The translations under genes and the position numbers were made by a program. A stretch of 64,000 nucleotides of DNA from Lineus longissimus (Eukaryota; Nemertea; Pilidiophora; Heteronemertea; Lineidae). Under the pieces are notes generated by a model. That model was not told the DNA's origin. It made no database searches and worked only from the letters and a program-made list of their open reading frames with translations. This document shows positions 21,840 to 34,582 of the stretch, piece after piece (positions within the stretch are counted from its first letter, which is position 1; each line of letters begins with the position of its first letter). The stretch spans positions 2,385,501 to 2,449,500 of the forward strand of contig NC_088325.1 of NCBI RefSeq assembly GCF_910592395.1, given 5' to 3'.

Positions 21840-21885
21840 ATGGCAATCATACCACTCGTGACGCTTTTACTTTTCAAGTTTGGAG
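21840..21885 (+). CDS. Gene C exon 1: signal peptide
   Basis: MAIIPLVTLLLFKFG, donor GTAAGT, phase 1. An in-frame ATG-less extension upstream is open in this copy but not conserved as coding. Confidence 0.85.
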
Positions 21886-24800
21886 GTAAGTCATATTTTG
21901 CGAGCATTTTCGAACAACGTACGAATTCAGTAGGTACTAAATATGAAAATTTGTTGGCATACTAGAATAACTATGTATGCATAATAACTGCGCTACGGCA
22001 TTGTGAATCGGCCCAACGACATATTAGCGAGTTTCCGCATCGCTTACGATTACGATTACTATTACGATTTGTGTTTGACGTCATCGATTTTTGGTGCTAC
22101 GTCGTCCCCAGCGAAATCGTCGATGGTAATTTCGTCTCGTTCTTACGAGGATTCCGGCTGATCTTCGTAAGTCGAAAAACGATTACATGGATTAGCGACA
22201 AGCCTATTTTCCACGCTATATATACATATCAAATTCAAGGTGAAATATTCATTGAAGAATACTTTAGAACATATCTGTCAAACATAGGAACTGCATTTAA
22301 TTTGATCAACGGCGATTTTGATCATGTTTTAGCGCCGAGAAAAGTGCTGCCAGAGCATGAGAGCAGAGTATAGGGCCTATACTACAGTACACCAAGTCGT
22401 TGGTGTGAATGCGAAAACAAAATTTCTGGTTCATGCCGGTTTTTAGAGTATTACGATTACGACTTTGAAATCGTAATCGTAATCGTAATCATAAGCGATG
22501 CGGAAACTCCCTATTAATTTTCCTGGACCACCAGTAATTACGAACGGCGTCCCCCTTTAAAGATGTGGTATTGTATTTGCCTGTGTTGCAAGGGGAACAT
22601 ATCGTGTTTCTGATCTAATTTCAGGTGCTCTCGGGTTGATGGTGGTAACGAGTACCCTAAGTAATTCACGACCACGCCTCGGCGAAACGATAACGCTCAA
22701 CTGTAATGTGTCGGGTGGAGCCGGCAGTGTTCTTGGGTGGTACATGTTCGCACATGATAGGGAAGAAACAATACATTTGTCGAACGATTGTTCCGTTGTT
22801 GCAATGGAGTATAAATCAAGATTAACAAACACTAAATGTGATTCGAATGATGATAACTATAATCACATTTTTCAATTAAATAATGTTCAAATTTCGGACC
22901 GAGGGTTGTGGTACTGTCAGGCCGTTTTCAATATCAACTGGGCTCGATCACGTAAGCTTGAATTGAATGCCTTAGGTAAGTTGAAAAAAACAACACTTAT
23001 CATATTAAAGCAGCACTCAAATTTGCCCTTACTTCAGTTAAAATAATTCAGGCCTGGCCCAATACGCGGCCTACTGTCTTTAGCCGGCACCTTGGCCTCA
23101 TTTCCCATTGTTCTCCTCTCATATAAAATAAATATCAGGCCAAATCTCCCCCCCACGAGCCAGCTTTCACGGGGGTCGATTTGCTGAAACCACCCTCTTA
23201 CGCTTTCTATTAGACTCTAGTAGGAATGATGAAGATGTTGATACGCCGACCAGTTGCCGACTACTGTCTCTTTCCTTGATTCCAGTTCAACCCCTCACCC
23301 CGACAGTCACAAATCCATCGCCAGTCAAAGTTGGAAAAACTGCAAAGTTCACCTGCAATGCCGAAAATGGAAGCGTCACGAAACCAGTAACGTACACGTG
23401 GACTAAAAATGGCGACACTGTGTCACCAGGGACCATTGAACCTGGTGCCCTGCTTTTCATGCCCGTCAAGAAGAGTGATGCCGGGAAATATGTCTGTGTC
23501 GCGAAGAATGATGCAGGATCTATGACAAGCATTGAACAGGATTTCAGCGTTGTATCCTGTGAGTAATCTTTGTGTATTCTCGGTCGTTAGGTGTAATTGC
23601 CGAATACCTCGCAGTAAATTCAGGCCTAGACAAATACACGGTCAATTGTCAACTTGGTCTAATCTCTCATCTTCTCAAAGGGTTCGCAGGGCAAATCTTG
23701 TTATCATCAGTTACACCTATAACCTCACATATAATATATTGGACTCATGTAGAATTGCATCCTCGCATATAACGGACAGGTCTTTCCACTCCCAAGTCCA
23801 AGTTTTTGAGTATCAGATGACGAGACCCTTATTGCCGCCCTCTTACGCTTTCTATTAGGCTCTAGTAGGAATGATGAAGATGTTGATAAGCCGCCCAGTT
23901 GCCGACTACTGTCTCTTTCCTTGATTCCAGTTCCACCCCTCACCCCGACAGTCACAAATCCATCGCCAGTCAAAGTTGGAAAAACTGCAAAGTTCACCTG
24001 CAATGCCGAAAATGGAAACGTCACGAAACCAGTCACGTACACGTGGACTAAAAATGGCGACACTGTGTCACCAGGGACAATTGAACGTGGTGCCCTGCTT
24101 TTCTCGCCCGTCAAGAAGAGTGATGCCGGGAAATATGTCTGTGTCGCGAAAAATGATGCTGGATCTATGACAAGCATTGAACAGGATTTTGTTGTATACT
24201 GTGAGTAATCTTTGTGTATTCTCGGTCGTTAGGTGTGTTTTCCGCATACCACGCAGTAAATTCAGGCCTAGACAAATACACAGTCAATTGTCTCTAAAAG
24301 AAGTCAACAAGGCCTAAATTCCCATTGTTCTCATGTCTTATCAATGGGTTATCAGGGCAAATCTTGTTATCATCGACCCCCATGAAACACCTTACAGGGT
24401 GTCGATAAGCCTAAACCAGCAAGGCATTCAACGTATACGATCCAGACCAGGAATATGTAATTGATATCAGTTCCCGTGTTATCTTATGGCCTCGGTATGG
24501 TTTACGCTGAGTGGCATATCTGCTGCAAGCAGGCCAGACTCTAATTAGGACACGCTCAATATAGCCATTCCGTGATGGAGAGGCATCCGTGATTGACTGG
24601 ATAGCAATCTAAAAGAAACAAACCCAAGCATGTTGTCTGTTGGAAAACTAACTAGCTACTAGCTCATGCTGACCACATGGGCTCCATCCACCCATGGGTG
24701 AAAGATAAAAATTTCATGAATATTATAAACCTATAGGGCTATGCTAACTAATCTAAGTGGACATTTGGGATATATTATCAACTAGCATTGTACCCGTGGC

Positions 24801-27800
24801 GCAGGCAGGTTCAAATGGGCTATACCTTGAATAGATTGAATTGCAATGAAAATATAATGCAATATCAAAGGAGCAATATCGAAGAGACAAATTAAACCAA
24901 CCATTTGTCCACAGACTCGGACCCTGTGGTGTGCTGTATGCGTGCATATAAAAGTAAATCAATTGGTCCGAATGAGATGATGAGGCAATGTGAATATACC
25001 TCGTTCTTTAGTCAGCAATATGCCCCTTTTTATACGGAGATGAAGGAGAACCCAGATAGGCCTTCACATGTCGGCCTCCAAATGGCTCGGACCAATTGCA
25101 CTATCACTACTAAAACTTTAAAATGCGTGCTCCTCCTACATGTAGCATGATCTCGGGCAAGGCACTTAGTCGACAGGCAAGCTAGAAGTTCAGCACCGTG
25201 AGCAGCTCCTTGATAAGGCCATGCCAAGTTCAGAGTGCCTCTTCAGATACATCAAGTTTTGAAAGCTGTGGTGAGCACATAAACATACCATTGTAACCTT
25301 AATTTGAAAATCCCTTCATAATCAAGGGCTAGCTCTGGCTAATACAGTACCAATATACGATAGACCATCAATTTGACCCCAGCTCCTTACTGCGGGAAAA
25401 CCCAAGTCCAGCAACCAAATGTATCAAAATACATTTTTGTTTACATTTGAACTGCACACATGCGTTTGTTTACAATTTCTTTCCCGCGAAATCTCGAAGA
25501 TCAGGTGACCTACAATCGTGGATTGAAAATAACATTAACCTTGGTTCAGCAGGTCAACACGTGTACAGGCTGTTCCAATCATCCCCCTACAGCCAGCCGT
25601 TCAACAGGTAGTGTTAGTCACCCCACAGGGAGTGCAGGTGATTCATTAATCCCCTGCATAACTGAACAGCAATGGCTTGGCTTCCGTGAGTGATAAGGAG
25701 AATTGACCGTGTCCGATTAAAAATCCCTCATTACTGCTCCGCTGAAGTAAATTTCCGAAAATAAACATGACGTTGCATCAGGATAACATATCACCTGCAA
25801 ACGTGCAAAATTTCGAGACGAAACACGACCCCCAAATGGCACTTTAGCGAGCCGCCTTATAGTATTATGATATAGATTAGGTATATGTACCAGTAACTTC
25901 AAACTCTACAATGAACTAACTTAACTAATGGTGAAAATGCCCTAGCCATAGCAACCAATACACCAACGCCTAACTGACACATGCATACTAGTGCAGGGTA
26001 TACAGGATGTGCATCAAGGAAGTAGGTCATGTCCTGGATTTTTAACTCTGATTTGCAAAATGAGCACCAACAAAGTACTAATTTTACATCATGTGTGGTA
26101 TATTTCAGTTAAAATGACTATATTTTGATACGTTAGGACATTATGTACCCATGGATATCATACATCAACTGTCTTGAACTCTAAGCCTCACAGAACATGG
26201 CACCCAACATGTGTCTCTCAGCATGTTTGACCCCATCTATCAAGCCACTGTTTATTTGAAGATTTCTCAGACCTATTTTAATTTCAAGCCATCAGACCGC
26301 TTGCATCTGAAAGAAGGCATCATTATGTGCCAAAATGTGCATAGATACTGAGCTAATTGGCTGAGACCACGCTAAGACGACAGCTTTTTTCTGTTGATTG
26401 GCATTTTAGAACCCTGCCCCTCATGACTATAACCAATAATATAGCAGAGACCAGTTGAGATATGAAATCAAAATTTTGCATACCATTAGTCAAGATATCA
26501 AGAGAGAGGCCTAGTGGATTTTTCACCCTCAAGGCTCTTTAAGCCTCCCAGAACACGCCCAAAAAGGGCAGCCACACCCTTCAGGATTATTTAGGATTAT
26601 TAATCTGTCTACTAGAGCTAAATAGGATATTAGCCAGGATTAGCAGCCGCCCGACTCCGACACCGAGTACGAGTACGAGTCAGAGTCGGATCCGCGCGCG
26701 AATGTTCAGTTTGATCGATTAGCAACGTCACGACTCCCGGTCAGAGTTGATCTCAGTTCCAGGTGTTTTACGTTAGATGGCGCTGCGAAACGTAAACATA
26801 GCAGACGACGGAAACAATCAGCTGATCGGCAGTGATTTTCCTTTGATCGTGAATTAAACCAGTTATAGAGAAATGGCAGATAGGCCTACATCTTGGACTT
26901 GGGAGCAAAAAATAACCCAAGGGCAATTGCATGCTTCCTCACTTGTAATAACCATTGATAACTACTACCATGCACATGATGCATGGCATGTACACATGAT
27001 GTAAACGCATCGCATGCGCATCGATGTGCAAAAAAATCGCGAGAATGCCACCCAACAAAGATGCCCATACAGAGCACCCTTTTTCCACCAGAACTACATT
27101 GCTGGGCATTGACATATCCTTGAAAGCATTTACATTTAAAAACGATCAGGAAATACTCCGAATCTACGATGATAACAGAGAAATTTGCACTGGGAGCGCA
27201 CTTACGAATAGAGGACGTCCAACTCGAAGTTTACGAGCGAGTACGAGTGACCACTTGGGAAACCCCCGCACTGTTGATGACGTAAAGCGCAAAAAGGGAA
27301 TCACCTCGTACTCGGAGTCGGAGTCGGGCGTCTGCTAATCCTGTCTAATATGTTTGAGGATAAATATTATAAACAGTCAGTGAGTAACCTATTCTCCAAT
27401 ATCAGCAAGATTGAAACAGATGTGGGTAACTGTATGGTCACAGGGGACACTTTTAGTGGCACGTAATCATTTGGCTACTCTCTATCAGACAGGTAGTACA
27501 TTGCAGTACCAATGCGCTATCATGCATTGGTACCAAAACGAGGCTGAGTTTTAGCAACGAGGCTGAGTTTTAGTAGATAAGGATATAATATGGCCTAGAT
27601 TGCAGACTGATTGGTATTATTAAGGCCAATATTATCAAGCTGTCGGCTGCCCAGTCACCTCTTATTCTACATAAGTAGATTCCATCAAAAAATTGCATAA
27701 AAAAGGACAAATTCAAAATCTGACTGAATTATCACGCTTTTCCGATGTTGACTCCGATTTGACCCGATTTAGCTCTCCATGCGTCGACCCTTCCCATGTG

Positions 27801-30800
27801 GAACGATGCACGAATAAGGCGCTTCCTGGAGCCGTGGATCTACCCTGTGACGACTTGGTGTAGATATAGTTTTTTCCGACGTCACGCTGATAACCCCGCT
27901 ATATGCGGCGATAGTGGAAATAACGTGGCGTCGTAATAGCGGGGTAACGTTTTTTGTTGAAGGCAGTGATTTTGAATGGAGACATAGTATGGACATTCTT
28001 GCCCCTGTTCTATTATGTACGCGTGACTTCTTCGAATATGCCTTCAATGGAAATTGCTAAAGGGCTACGCCGTTCGTAATTACTTGTGGTCCAGTTAAAT
28101 AGAAATCCACTAATACACAATGCCGTAGTGCAGTTATTGTGAATACAAATTTGTTGAAACTTGGTATTCACATTATTTGTATATCTGTCTACACCACGGC
28201 AATGTTGAATTTATATGGGCGGTTATTTCCGCATAAATAGAGGTTGTCTCAAATAGACATTTTATGTCGTGTTATGACTCGAATAGACGTTTGGTGGCGC
28301 TCGTTTTAACGGAGACGTACCTGAAATAAACATATTGTGTCGTATCTCAAATAGACATACACTCAAATAGACGTTTGGTGGCGCTCGTATCTCAAATAAA
28401 GCGCCACCAAACGTCTATTTGAGTGTATGTCTATTTGAAAAGCGCCACCAAACGTCTATTTGAGTTATACACACAAATCAGAAAACACGACAATATATGT
28501 TTATTTGAGATACGAGCGCCACCAAACGTCTATTTGAGTGTATATCTATTTGAAAAGCGCCACCAAACGTCTATTCGAGTCATAACACGACATAAAATGT
28601 CTATTTGAGACAACCTCTATTTATGCGGAAATAACCGCCCATAAATTTACATTCAGTATGTATTTTCGTAATTGGACAATTTTTTAAATTCAATTACAAA
28701 TTCAAAATTTTTAACGAACGGCGTAGGCCTTTAAGGGGTGGCTGCGACTTCTTCAAACAGGATTATTGAAAAGTCATTGAACTGCAATAAACAACGGTGT
28801 AACCATAAGCCTGCCTGAAATGTACACGCCATGTCCGAAACTGCCTCACAACACAGGGTGATGATACAGGTGGCGGCGCGTGGTGGCAAGTTAATGCATT
28901 ATCCTCCTGGCCAGGTTAATACCACGCCCAAGTTGACCTTTTAAGAAAAGCTGATTCAGAACATATTAGGCGTAGCCAGGGTTTCTAAGGAAATGTCATT
29001 TTCGAAGATGCTAGGAATTTTACGCCGTACGTCACTTTTTTTAGAGATGACTTTTGGCCGGAGGTTTTTTTTTAGTCAATTGCATTTTTTTCCCGAAAGT
29101 ACTCCCGACGAGTAACTACATGTACATCAATTTTCAGTTCCCCACAAGGTTGAAGTCAAAACCAACAAGATTACTGTAAATGAAAATGAATTCGTGCGGT
29201 TTGAATGTGCTACCAGCGGAGGCAACCCAGAGCGCGTCGAGCGGTACCAGTGGCTTTGGATGAAGAGAGGCTCCAACGCGGAGCAGTTCATCCAGGATAC
29301 AGAGACCGGCAGGCAGAATGGAAAGTTCTTAGAGTTCGCGCGCATACCGTATGATAGGAGTGGGACGTACACGTGCAAGGCTTGGAACCTTGGTGGGATG
29401 GGAAAGGCGTCGATTGACCTCAGTGTACAATGTAAGTTTGTTCCTGCATTCTTTGTAAGATCTGCTAAGATTTGCACCAACTTGAAACACAAGTGGTGAC
29501 TGTTAGTTACGACACGTACCTCGACTTTTTTCCGTCCCAAGGTATACGCTACCAGAGAACTACATACATACCACACTCGACCTCACTGAACTGGCCATCT
29601 TGTACCGAATATCCACACAGACATCCTCATGAAATTCCTTTCCATGTACTATCTGAAACCATTATGAATACAATTACGAAGAGTGGTATCAAACGTATCA
29701 AATAGCTTACATGTACTGTCAAAACGAAAAAATGATATCATATCCAGGAGTATACCAAGCTTGGTCGGTATCACGCAGAAGGAAGAGAAGGAAGAGCTCC
29801 TAAACAGGGACTAAAAAGTAGGAACTTTGTAATTTTCAGTACACAATCTCCCCCTAATGCATTGTGCAGTGCATCATGCATTGCCCTCTGGACACTTTCT
29901 TTTCACCCACAGATTCTCCTGGGATAGACCCAGATGTGAAAATGAAGTATGACGTGGTAGGCGAGATTGGCAAGGAGGCATCATTCGAACTGTTCATCGT
30001 CGCCAACCCGACTCCGGACACAACCGGTTACAACTGGTCCAAAGATGACGACATCCTGTTGAACTCATCGCGAAAATATGAAATTATTTCTGGGCCCAGG
30101 TCGAGCAAATTGATAATCAGAAACGTCAAATCCTCCGATTATGGGAACTACATGTGTTCTGTGAAAACGAGTGGATTTCAAGTGAAGCTCTTCAAGTTTA
30201 GGCTTATCAAAGCAGGTGAGTTCTATTGAGCTGTGGGTGGATTCCCCACGAAGCTGGGTATAGTCAATGTTACCCAACCGAAACACGCTGTGAAATATGG
30301 AGGAAAGCTGGAACTTAAACATGCGGAGAAGGTCTGAATGAGTTCTGAAGATTTGAACACGTTCAGGGGCCGACCCTAGTGTCTATTTTTGCACACACCT
30401 CGCTTAATATTGGTTGTTTGGACGAGAGACCAAGTGGAAACGTGTGGCCAAAGGAAGCTGTTTTTCTTGCCAAAAAGCAGTCAATATGACACGCCCCAAA
30501 CGGGCAGCGACTGAAAAAAATATCCAACCACTCCCATCTATCTCAGGCCTGGGAAATAAGAGGGCAATTTCCAAGATGTCACCCGTTAAAGTGAGTATTT
30601 GCCATTGCACTAATAAAAACATCCTTTAGACACAGGTCACGACTGTCAGTTACGTCACATACCTTGATCCGCTTTTTCGTCGGCAAGTTTTCGCTAGTAG
30701 AGAAATGTAAGTACGTACTGTGTTCCAAAACCATTCATGAGAAGACATAGAAATTTTTTGCTGCAATCCTATAGTTTACATAAAACTTCTTACATATCGT

Positions 30801-32506
30801 TGTTGGAACTTTTTCCTTCACAGTTGTTGTTGGTGTTGGCGGTCTGGTTGGAGTCGGAGTTGGAGCTGCAGTCATTGTAGCGATAGCCAGCGTCGGTTTG
30901 GCAGTTTTTCTACGGTAAGCTATCTATAAATAAAGTCGGATACAAAAGCCTGTGGGCGTAACGATATGTTCGCTACATAAAGGACATTTGCCAGATTTTC
31001 CAGTACTACCTAGGGTCGAGGAAACTAACTATCTGTACAATAGGTCTTGGCGGTAAAAGACGCCAAACAATGGTTCCAGATGTAGTGGTGGCATATTCCT
31101 GCTAGCCCCCTCGAGAGAGTTTTCACAAACCCACGAATGTCAACGCAAACGCATGCCATTGTCATGGGGAGGACGAACAATGGGAGAGGCGTTCACGCGT
31201 AGCGTTGCGGGGATTTGCGAAAACATTCTATTGTTTCGCGTCGTTGACCGCGAATATCTATTGTAGGCGGATTATTTCTCGACTCAAAGTACAGGCGTAT
31301 CTGCCAAAGGGCCCATTATCCTGTAGCTGAAGGACATGTTTTAGGCATCACGCATTCATCGAAAAACGTCTAGACCGACTTGCTATATATTACTACATGT
31401 ATAATGTGATTTGTAACCACTTTGAAAATACCGTCTGCTTGAGGGGAACGACATACGCCTCGTACAGTAACATTTGAAATACAACCGCGACTATGGGGTC
31501 TTCAACAGTATGGACACTTTTTGCCTCCAGTGTACTCGTCACAAAATTTAAAAAGGCTTTAGATATATAGCACTTATGCATTAATTGATTGATTGATTCC
31601 TAAGTCCGGCTGGCCCTAGGCTGTACCGCGTTGGAAGCTCGTCAGCTGTGATATCTGATATCTGATTTTGATTTTAGCTAATTTAAAGCGGAGTTTCCCG
31701 AAGGAGTTCCCGTTCTAAAGAGAACTCGGCGCCGCAGGCGTAATATGACCTAATGAATGGCGGGTAATACCGACGTCACCTTACAAGCGATGGCGTCGGT
31801 ATGTGAACTCGACCCGCCAAAGGAAATTTGTCAGATCTAGTAAAACTGTTTTTACTTCCGTAGGAAACGTGCACTGGTACGTCAGAGAAAGAGGCAGAGT
31901 AGACAACCCGCAAATGACACTGCAGATTACGATGATACGAGGGTTGTATTCACAACACCCGGAGATATTTCTGTATATGACGATATCGGAGGTGATGAGT
32001 ACGAAAGTTCTGCTTCTCACCCCGAAAGCGCGGCCGGCCAAAACCCCGCAGAGCCCAGGATTACGGGGCACCACGTTCCAGAACATGGAGTCCTTGGGGA
32101 TGTGCCTGCGACCTCAGATGAGGACGAGGCTGCTTACGACTATGTGCAAAATTACACCTTGAAGCTACATGAATGTGTTTTAGGTCAGAACACGATTCCT
32201 GCTCCTAAGGTGAATTGGGCGGATCCGGAGTATACCGTCCAGTACGAACTCATGCAAAGGAGGCCAGAGTCAATATACACATATAACGACTTACCAATCC
32301 TCTCACAGGGACCGCCAGACCGAAGCAAGGCCAAGTTTGATTCGAGACAAGTCGATGGAGCCGAAAATTTGACTCCAACTCGCTCGAGTGACAATGCGTC
32401 TCACGTTAAAGAGTCACCATATGCACATCTAGAGCCAATGGAAACGATACAGTATTTAGATTTCAGTCAGCTGAGTCCGGAACAATTGATCGAGGTCGAT
32501 TTATAA
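21840..32506 (+). CDS. Gene C: Ig-superfamily membrane receptor with two I-set domains (hybrid gene)
   Basis: Exons: 21840-21885, 22625-22975, 23286-23558, 23931-24200, 29138-29431, 29913-30215, 30824-30914, 31864-32506; 2271 bases, 756 residues, open throughout. Domains: signal peptide, V, I-set, I-set, Ig3, Ig4, TM, tail. The V exon, the 485-bp element in intron 1 and the first I-set exon (ending SVVS) match D/F; the second I-set exon (ending FVVY), Ig3, Ig4, uncharged TM and tail match B/E. The gene is therefore best explained as the product of unequal crossing-over between the two types. Introns carry several transposons listed separately. Function as for the family: putative surface recognition receptor with ITIM/ITAM-like tail. 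Confidence 0.87.
22027..22511. mobile_element. 485-bp TIR element in intron 1 of gene C
   Basis: Ends are inverted: GCGAGTTTCCGCATCGCTTA and TAAGCGATGCGGAAACTCCC, followed inward by ATTACG repeats. A TATTA direct repeat flanks it (22022-22026, 22512-22516). It sits inside a degraded MITE of the family seen at 14521. Superfamily unknown. Confidence 0.85.
22625..22975 (+). CDS. Gene C exon 2: V-type Ig domain
   Basis: 351 bases. Class 2 loop after the last Cys (QAVFNINWARSR), as in D and F with one change. Other differences from B: WYMF, CNVSGG, AMEY, LNNV. Confidence 0.9.
23286..23558 (+). CDS. Gene C exon 3: I-set domain, D/F-type end
   Basis: 273 bases, starts VQPLTPTVTN and ends QDFSVVS, the same 3' end as the gene F I-set exon. 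Confidence 0.88.
23931..24200 (+). CDS. Gene C exon 4: second I-set domain, B/E-type end
   Basis: 270 bases, starts FPPLTPTVTN and ends QDFVVY, as in B and E. Preceded by the same GATTCCAG acceptor context as exon 3, about 645 bases downstream of it. Confidence 0.88.
24436..27609. mobile_element. ~3.2-kb insertion in gene C intron 4, largely unidentified
   Basis: Absent from the homologous introns of B (around 14035) and E, where about 35 other bases lie between the same flanks. No convincing ORF. The right part holds a TIR element at 26627-27351; the rest I could not identify. Confidence 0.65.
26627..27351. mobile_element. 725-bp TIR element nested in the gene C insertion
   Basis: Inverted ends ATATTAGCCAGGATTAGCAG and the inverse of ATATTAGACAGGATTAGCAG, continuing as CGCCCGACTCCGAC with CCGAGTACGAG on both sides. 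No transposase ORF, so non-autonomous; target duplication not clear. Confidence 0.75.
28059..28732. mobile_element. MITE in gene C intron 4, interrupted by a foldback element
   Basis: Same element as 14521-14757 in gene B, with ends AAAGGGCTACGCCG and CGGCGTAGGCCTTT, split by the insertion at 28214-28643. Confidence 0.75.
28214..28643. mobile_element. 430-bp foldback element nested in the MITE
   Basis: Almost the whole element is an inverted repeat starting TATGGGCGGTTATTTCCGCA and ending in its complement; inside, CAAATAGACGTTTGGTGGCG recurs several times in both orientations. AATTTA is duplicated at both sides (28208-28213, 28644-28649) and occurs once in the empty site in gene E. Confidence 0.88.
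29138..29431 (+). CDS. Gene C exon 5: Ig3 domain
   Basis: 294 bases. Differs from B/E mainly around the D-E strands (RGSNAEQFIQDTETG, IPYDRSGTYTCKAW). Confidence 0.9.
29913..30215 (+). CDS. Gene C exon 6: Ig4 domain
   Basis: 303 bases. Starts DSPGIDPDV and carries KDDD and SSRKYE, as in D/F, so this exon is closer to D/F than to B/E even though its flanks are B/E-like. No B-strand Cys. Confidence 0.88.
30824..30914 (+). CDS. Gene C exon 7: transmembrane segment
   Basis: 91 bases, residue sequence identical to gene B, uncharged. Confidence 0.9.
31864..32506 (+). CDS. Gene C exon 8: cytoplasmic tail and stop
   Basis: 643 bases, stop TAA. Differs from gene B by one visible residue (AKFDS for AKCDS). 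All B-type tyrosine motifs are kept. Confidence 0.92.
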
Positions 32507-34582
32507 TTTTAAAGGAGGAACATGGCCGTGTTCGTTCGTGGTTGTGATGGCTGTGGTATTGAAACGACCAGGGTTTTTGTTCATCAAGATCATCTTCGTT
32601 TCTAATGACAACACTACCCCTGACTTCCCCAGGTTTTTATGTATGATCCAGTAGTTTTGTGTGTGATGATCATGCCTGAAAGTATAGTTTTCATTCAACT
32701 TGTTATGCTAACATTGTGAGAACCATCTTTGTTTACACATTTTAGATATCAATTGGTTCTGACCATTTGGAGCGTTTTGATTGGTTGAAAGTTTGCTACT
32801 CCAGTTGTAATTTCCTGGAAGTTCTCACTCATGTTTTTGGGAGTAAAGATGAATTCAGCACATAATAGATAGATTATGTTATTAAAAGCCAGGTACCTTG
32901 GGTAATATCAATTGTAGGATGTATTGAGCATATTTCTATAACCTTGTATGTAGTTAGGAAACTTTTATAGAGTGTTTTATCCGAGTCTTTCAACCACCTT
33001 TACTCTGGTTTTATAGAGTTTGTACAAAGTTCGTTTTCGCAATGCATTGTGGGTAAGCATCTTATTTGCATGCTGCTATTTAAATGGCAGCACCACTTTA
33101 TTTGATCAAATTGACTCACGCCGCGATTAAACGCGAATCCATCAACTTAATGACCATGCTGTGATGCCAAAAACCTTCTGCTGCGGATGTTCAACATGCA
33201 GCTAAAACTCCTGCGTATTTCTCCTGCTTACTAGCTCAGTGGATCACTGGGGAACCAGGATTGCACAGGTATTTAGAAATCGGTATCGAGTATCTTTCCT
33301 AATGGGGGTCGACTCACGTGCTTTCTTTCATGGAAACACTTTTCATAACTGGTGGTTGCTCACAGAGTTAGTCTGCAAAAGGGCCCAGTTCGTATCAAAT
33401 TTGCCTAAGATCTTGTAGCGTTATACTCGCGTATATCACTCCAATATTCCGAAAATTACAAAACCAAATTTCTTACTTTTTAGAGTCTTGCAAGCTGCCA
33501 TTCAAGTTCTTTGTTCTGCCATGCTGTTTTCGGGTCAAACTCCCTTTGCTTTGCACTTGTATCTCTACGTGTATTGTGATGATGTAATGATTGTGCCATG
33601 CTGTTTGATAATATGTATTCTCACCACTGTATAAATGTGTATAATGACATTGAGTCTCGCTGTTAGTTCTTGGGCCCAGACTTTTGAATTTCATTGGAGT
33701 GATCTCTACTGGATTGTGCGCATTTAGAGGACCGTGCTCGTGATAGTGTCAACACCAATTGCGAAGCTTGGAGATTTGCCAGCCTGTAGTGTCAGGCTGC
33801 GATATGCGAACGCAAACAGGCTTGACCTCAGAGTGACGTTAATTTATTTACGAAGATATATGCATGTATATATATATTTGTTACCAAAAGGCAACACTTT
33901 CGAAATGAAAGCAAAACCTAAGTGATCTCTATGCGTGATTCGTCTGTTGTTACATTGTTCATTTGGCGACTTGCCGTCCCGCTGAAGCACATGATCATTG
34001 CAGCCATTGACATTTGGTAATTAGTCTATCTCTTTCGAGTTGGCCTATTCTAATGTCTGGCGTTGCATGCTTTTACACAACAGTTTTGAAAATGCGGTTA
34101 TCATCACAGTAATTAATTCATTACCGAAGGGCCGAGATGACTGGTGTGATCATGGGGGAACTATATAAGGTGCTAAAAAGGCACTGTCATGCTTGAATAA
34201 CGACGTGGAATGTTAGTTGTTTTTTTTGTAACCATGATATTTGACTTTTTTGAAGGCACTCCTTTTCTTGATTTTCCACAGGTGGAATAACTTTGTCTTG
34301 CAGGCAGTAAAACATGGCTGCATATCGTCTCAAATTCTCACATAACGCCGAAAAATATCAATAACACAAGTATGTTAGCGTCATTCGAAATGTTTAAAAT
34401 CATAAAGCTGTCAAGACTATGCTCCTAGAAAGTTTGAAAAAAATTCCAGCATTGATTTTTTTTCAAATCGGAAAAATGTATATACATAGAATGTACAGCA
34501 TAACTGGTACTTACAGGGCTCTGAGCGTGGCAAGATCTATAACATATAACATGAACCGCCCTTGTTCTATCTGCATGAGTAA
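32507..34582. other. 3' UTR and spacer after gene C
   Basis: Collinear with the spacer after gene B up to about 33600. A ~60-base deletion relative to B removes the TCTTTGAATGACC stretch at about 33630. No coding signal. Confidence 0.5.
34162..34188 (+). promoter_or_regulatory. TATATAAG block with hairpin, upstream of gene D
   Basis: TATATAAGGTGCTAAAAAGG then CACTGTC. GTGC and GCAC can pair around a TAAAAAG loop. Conserved between units. Confidence 0.3.

Noticed and set aside
21765-21965. Longer N terminus MDIVYAYYSMFEV before MAIIPL
   Set aside because: Closed by TGA in gene B and ATG-less in part; the shorter start gives a proper signal peptide.
22071-22373. 100-codon ORF conserved identically in genes C, D and F
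   Set aside because: It starts at GTG inside a TIR element that was copied with the genes; identity reflects recent duplication. No known domain.
27024-27338. 104-codon ORF in the 725-bp TIR element
   Set aside because: Non-ATG start, reads into the inverted repeat (SYSESESG), no transposase motif.
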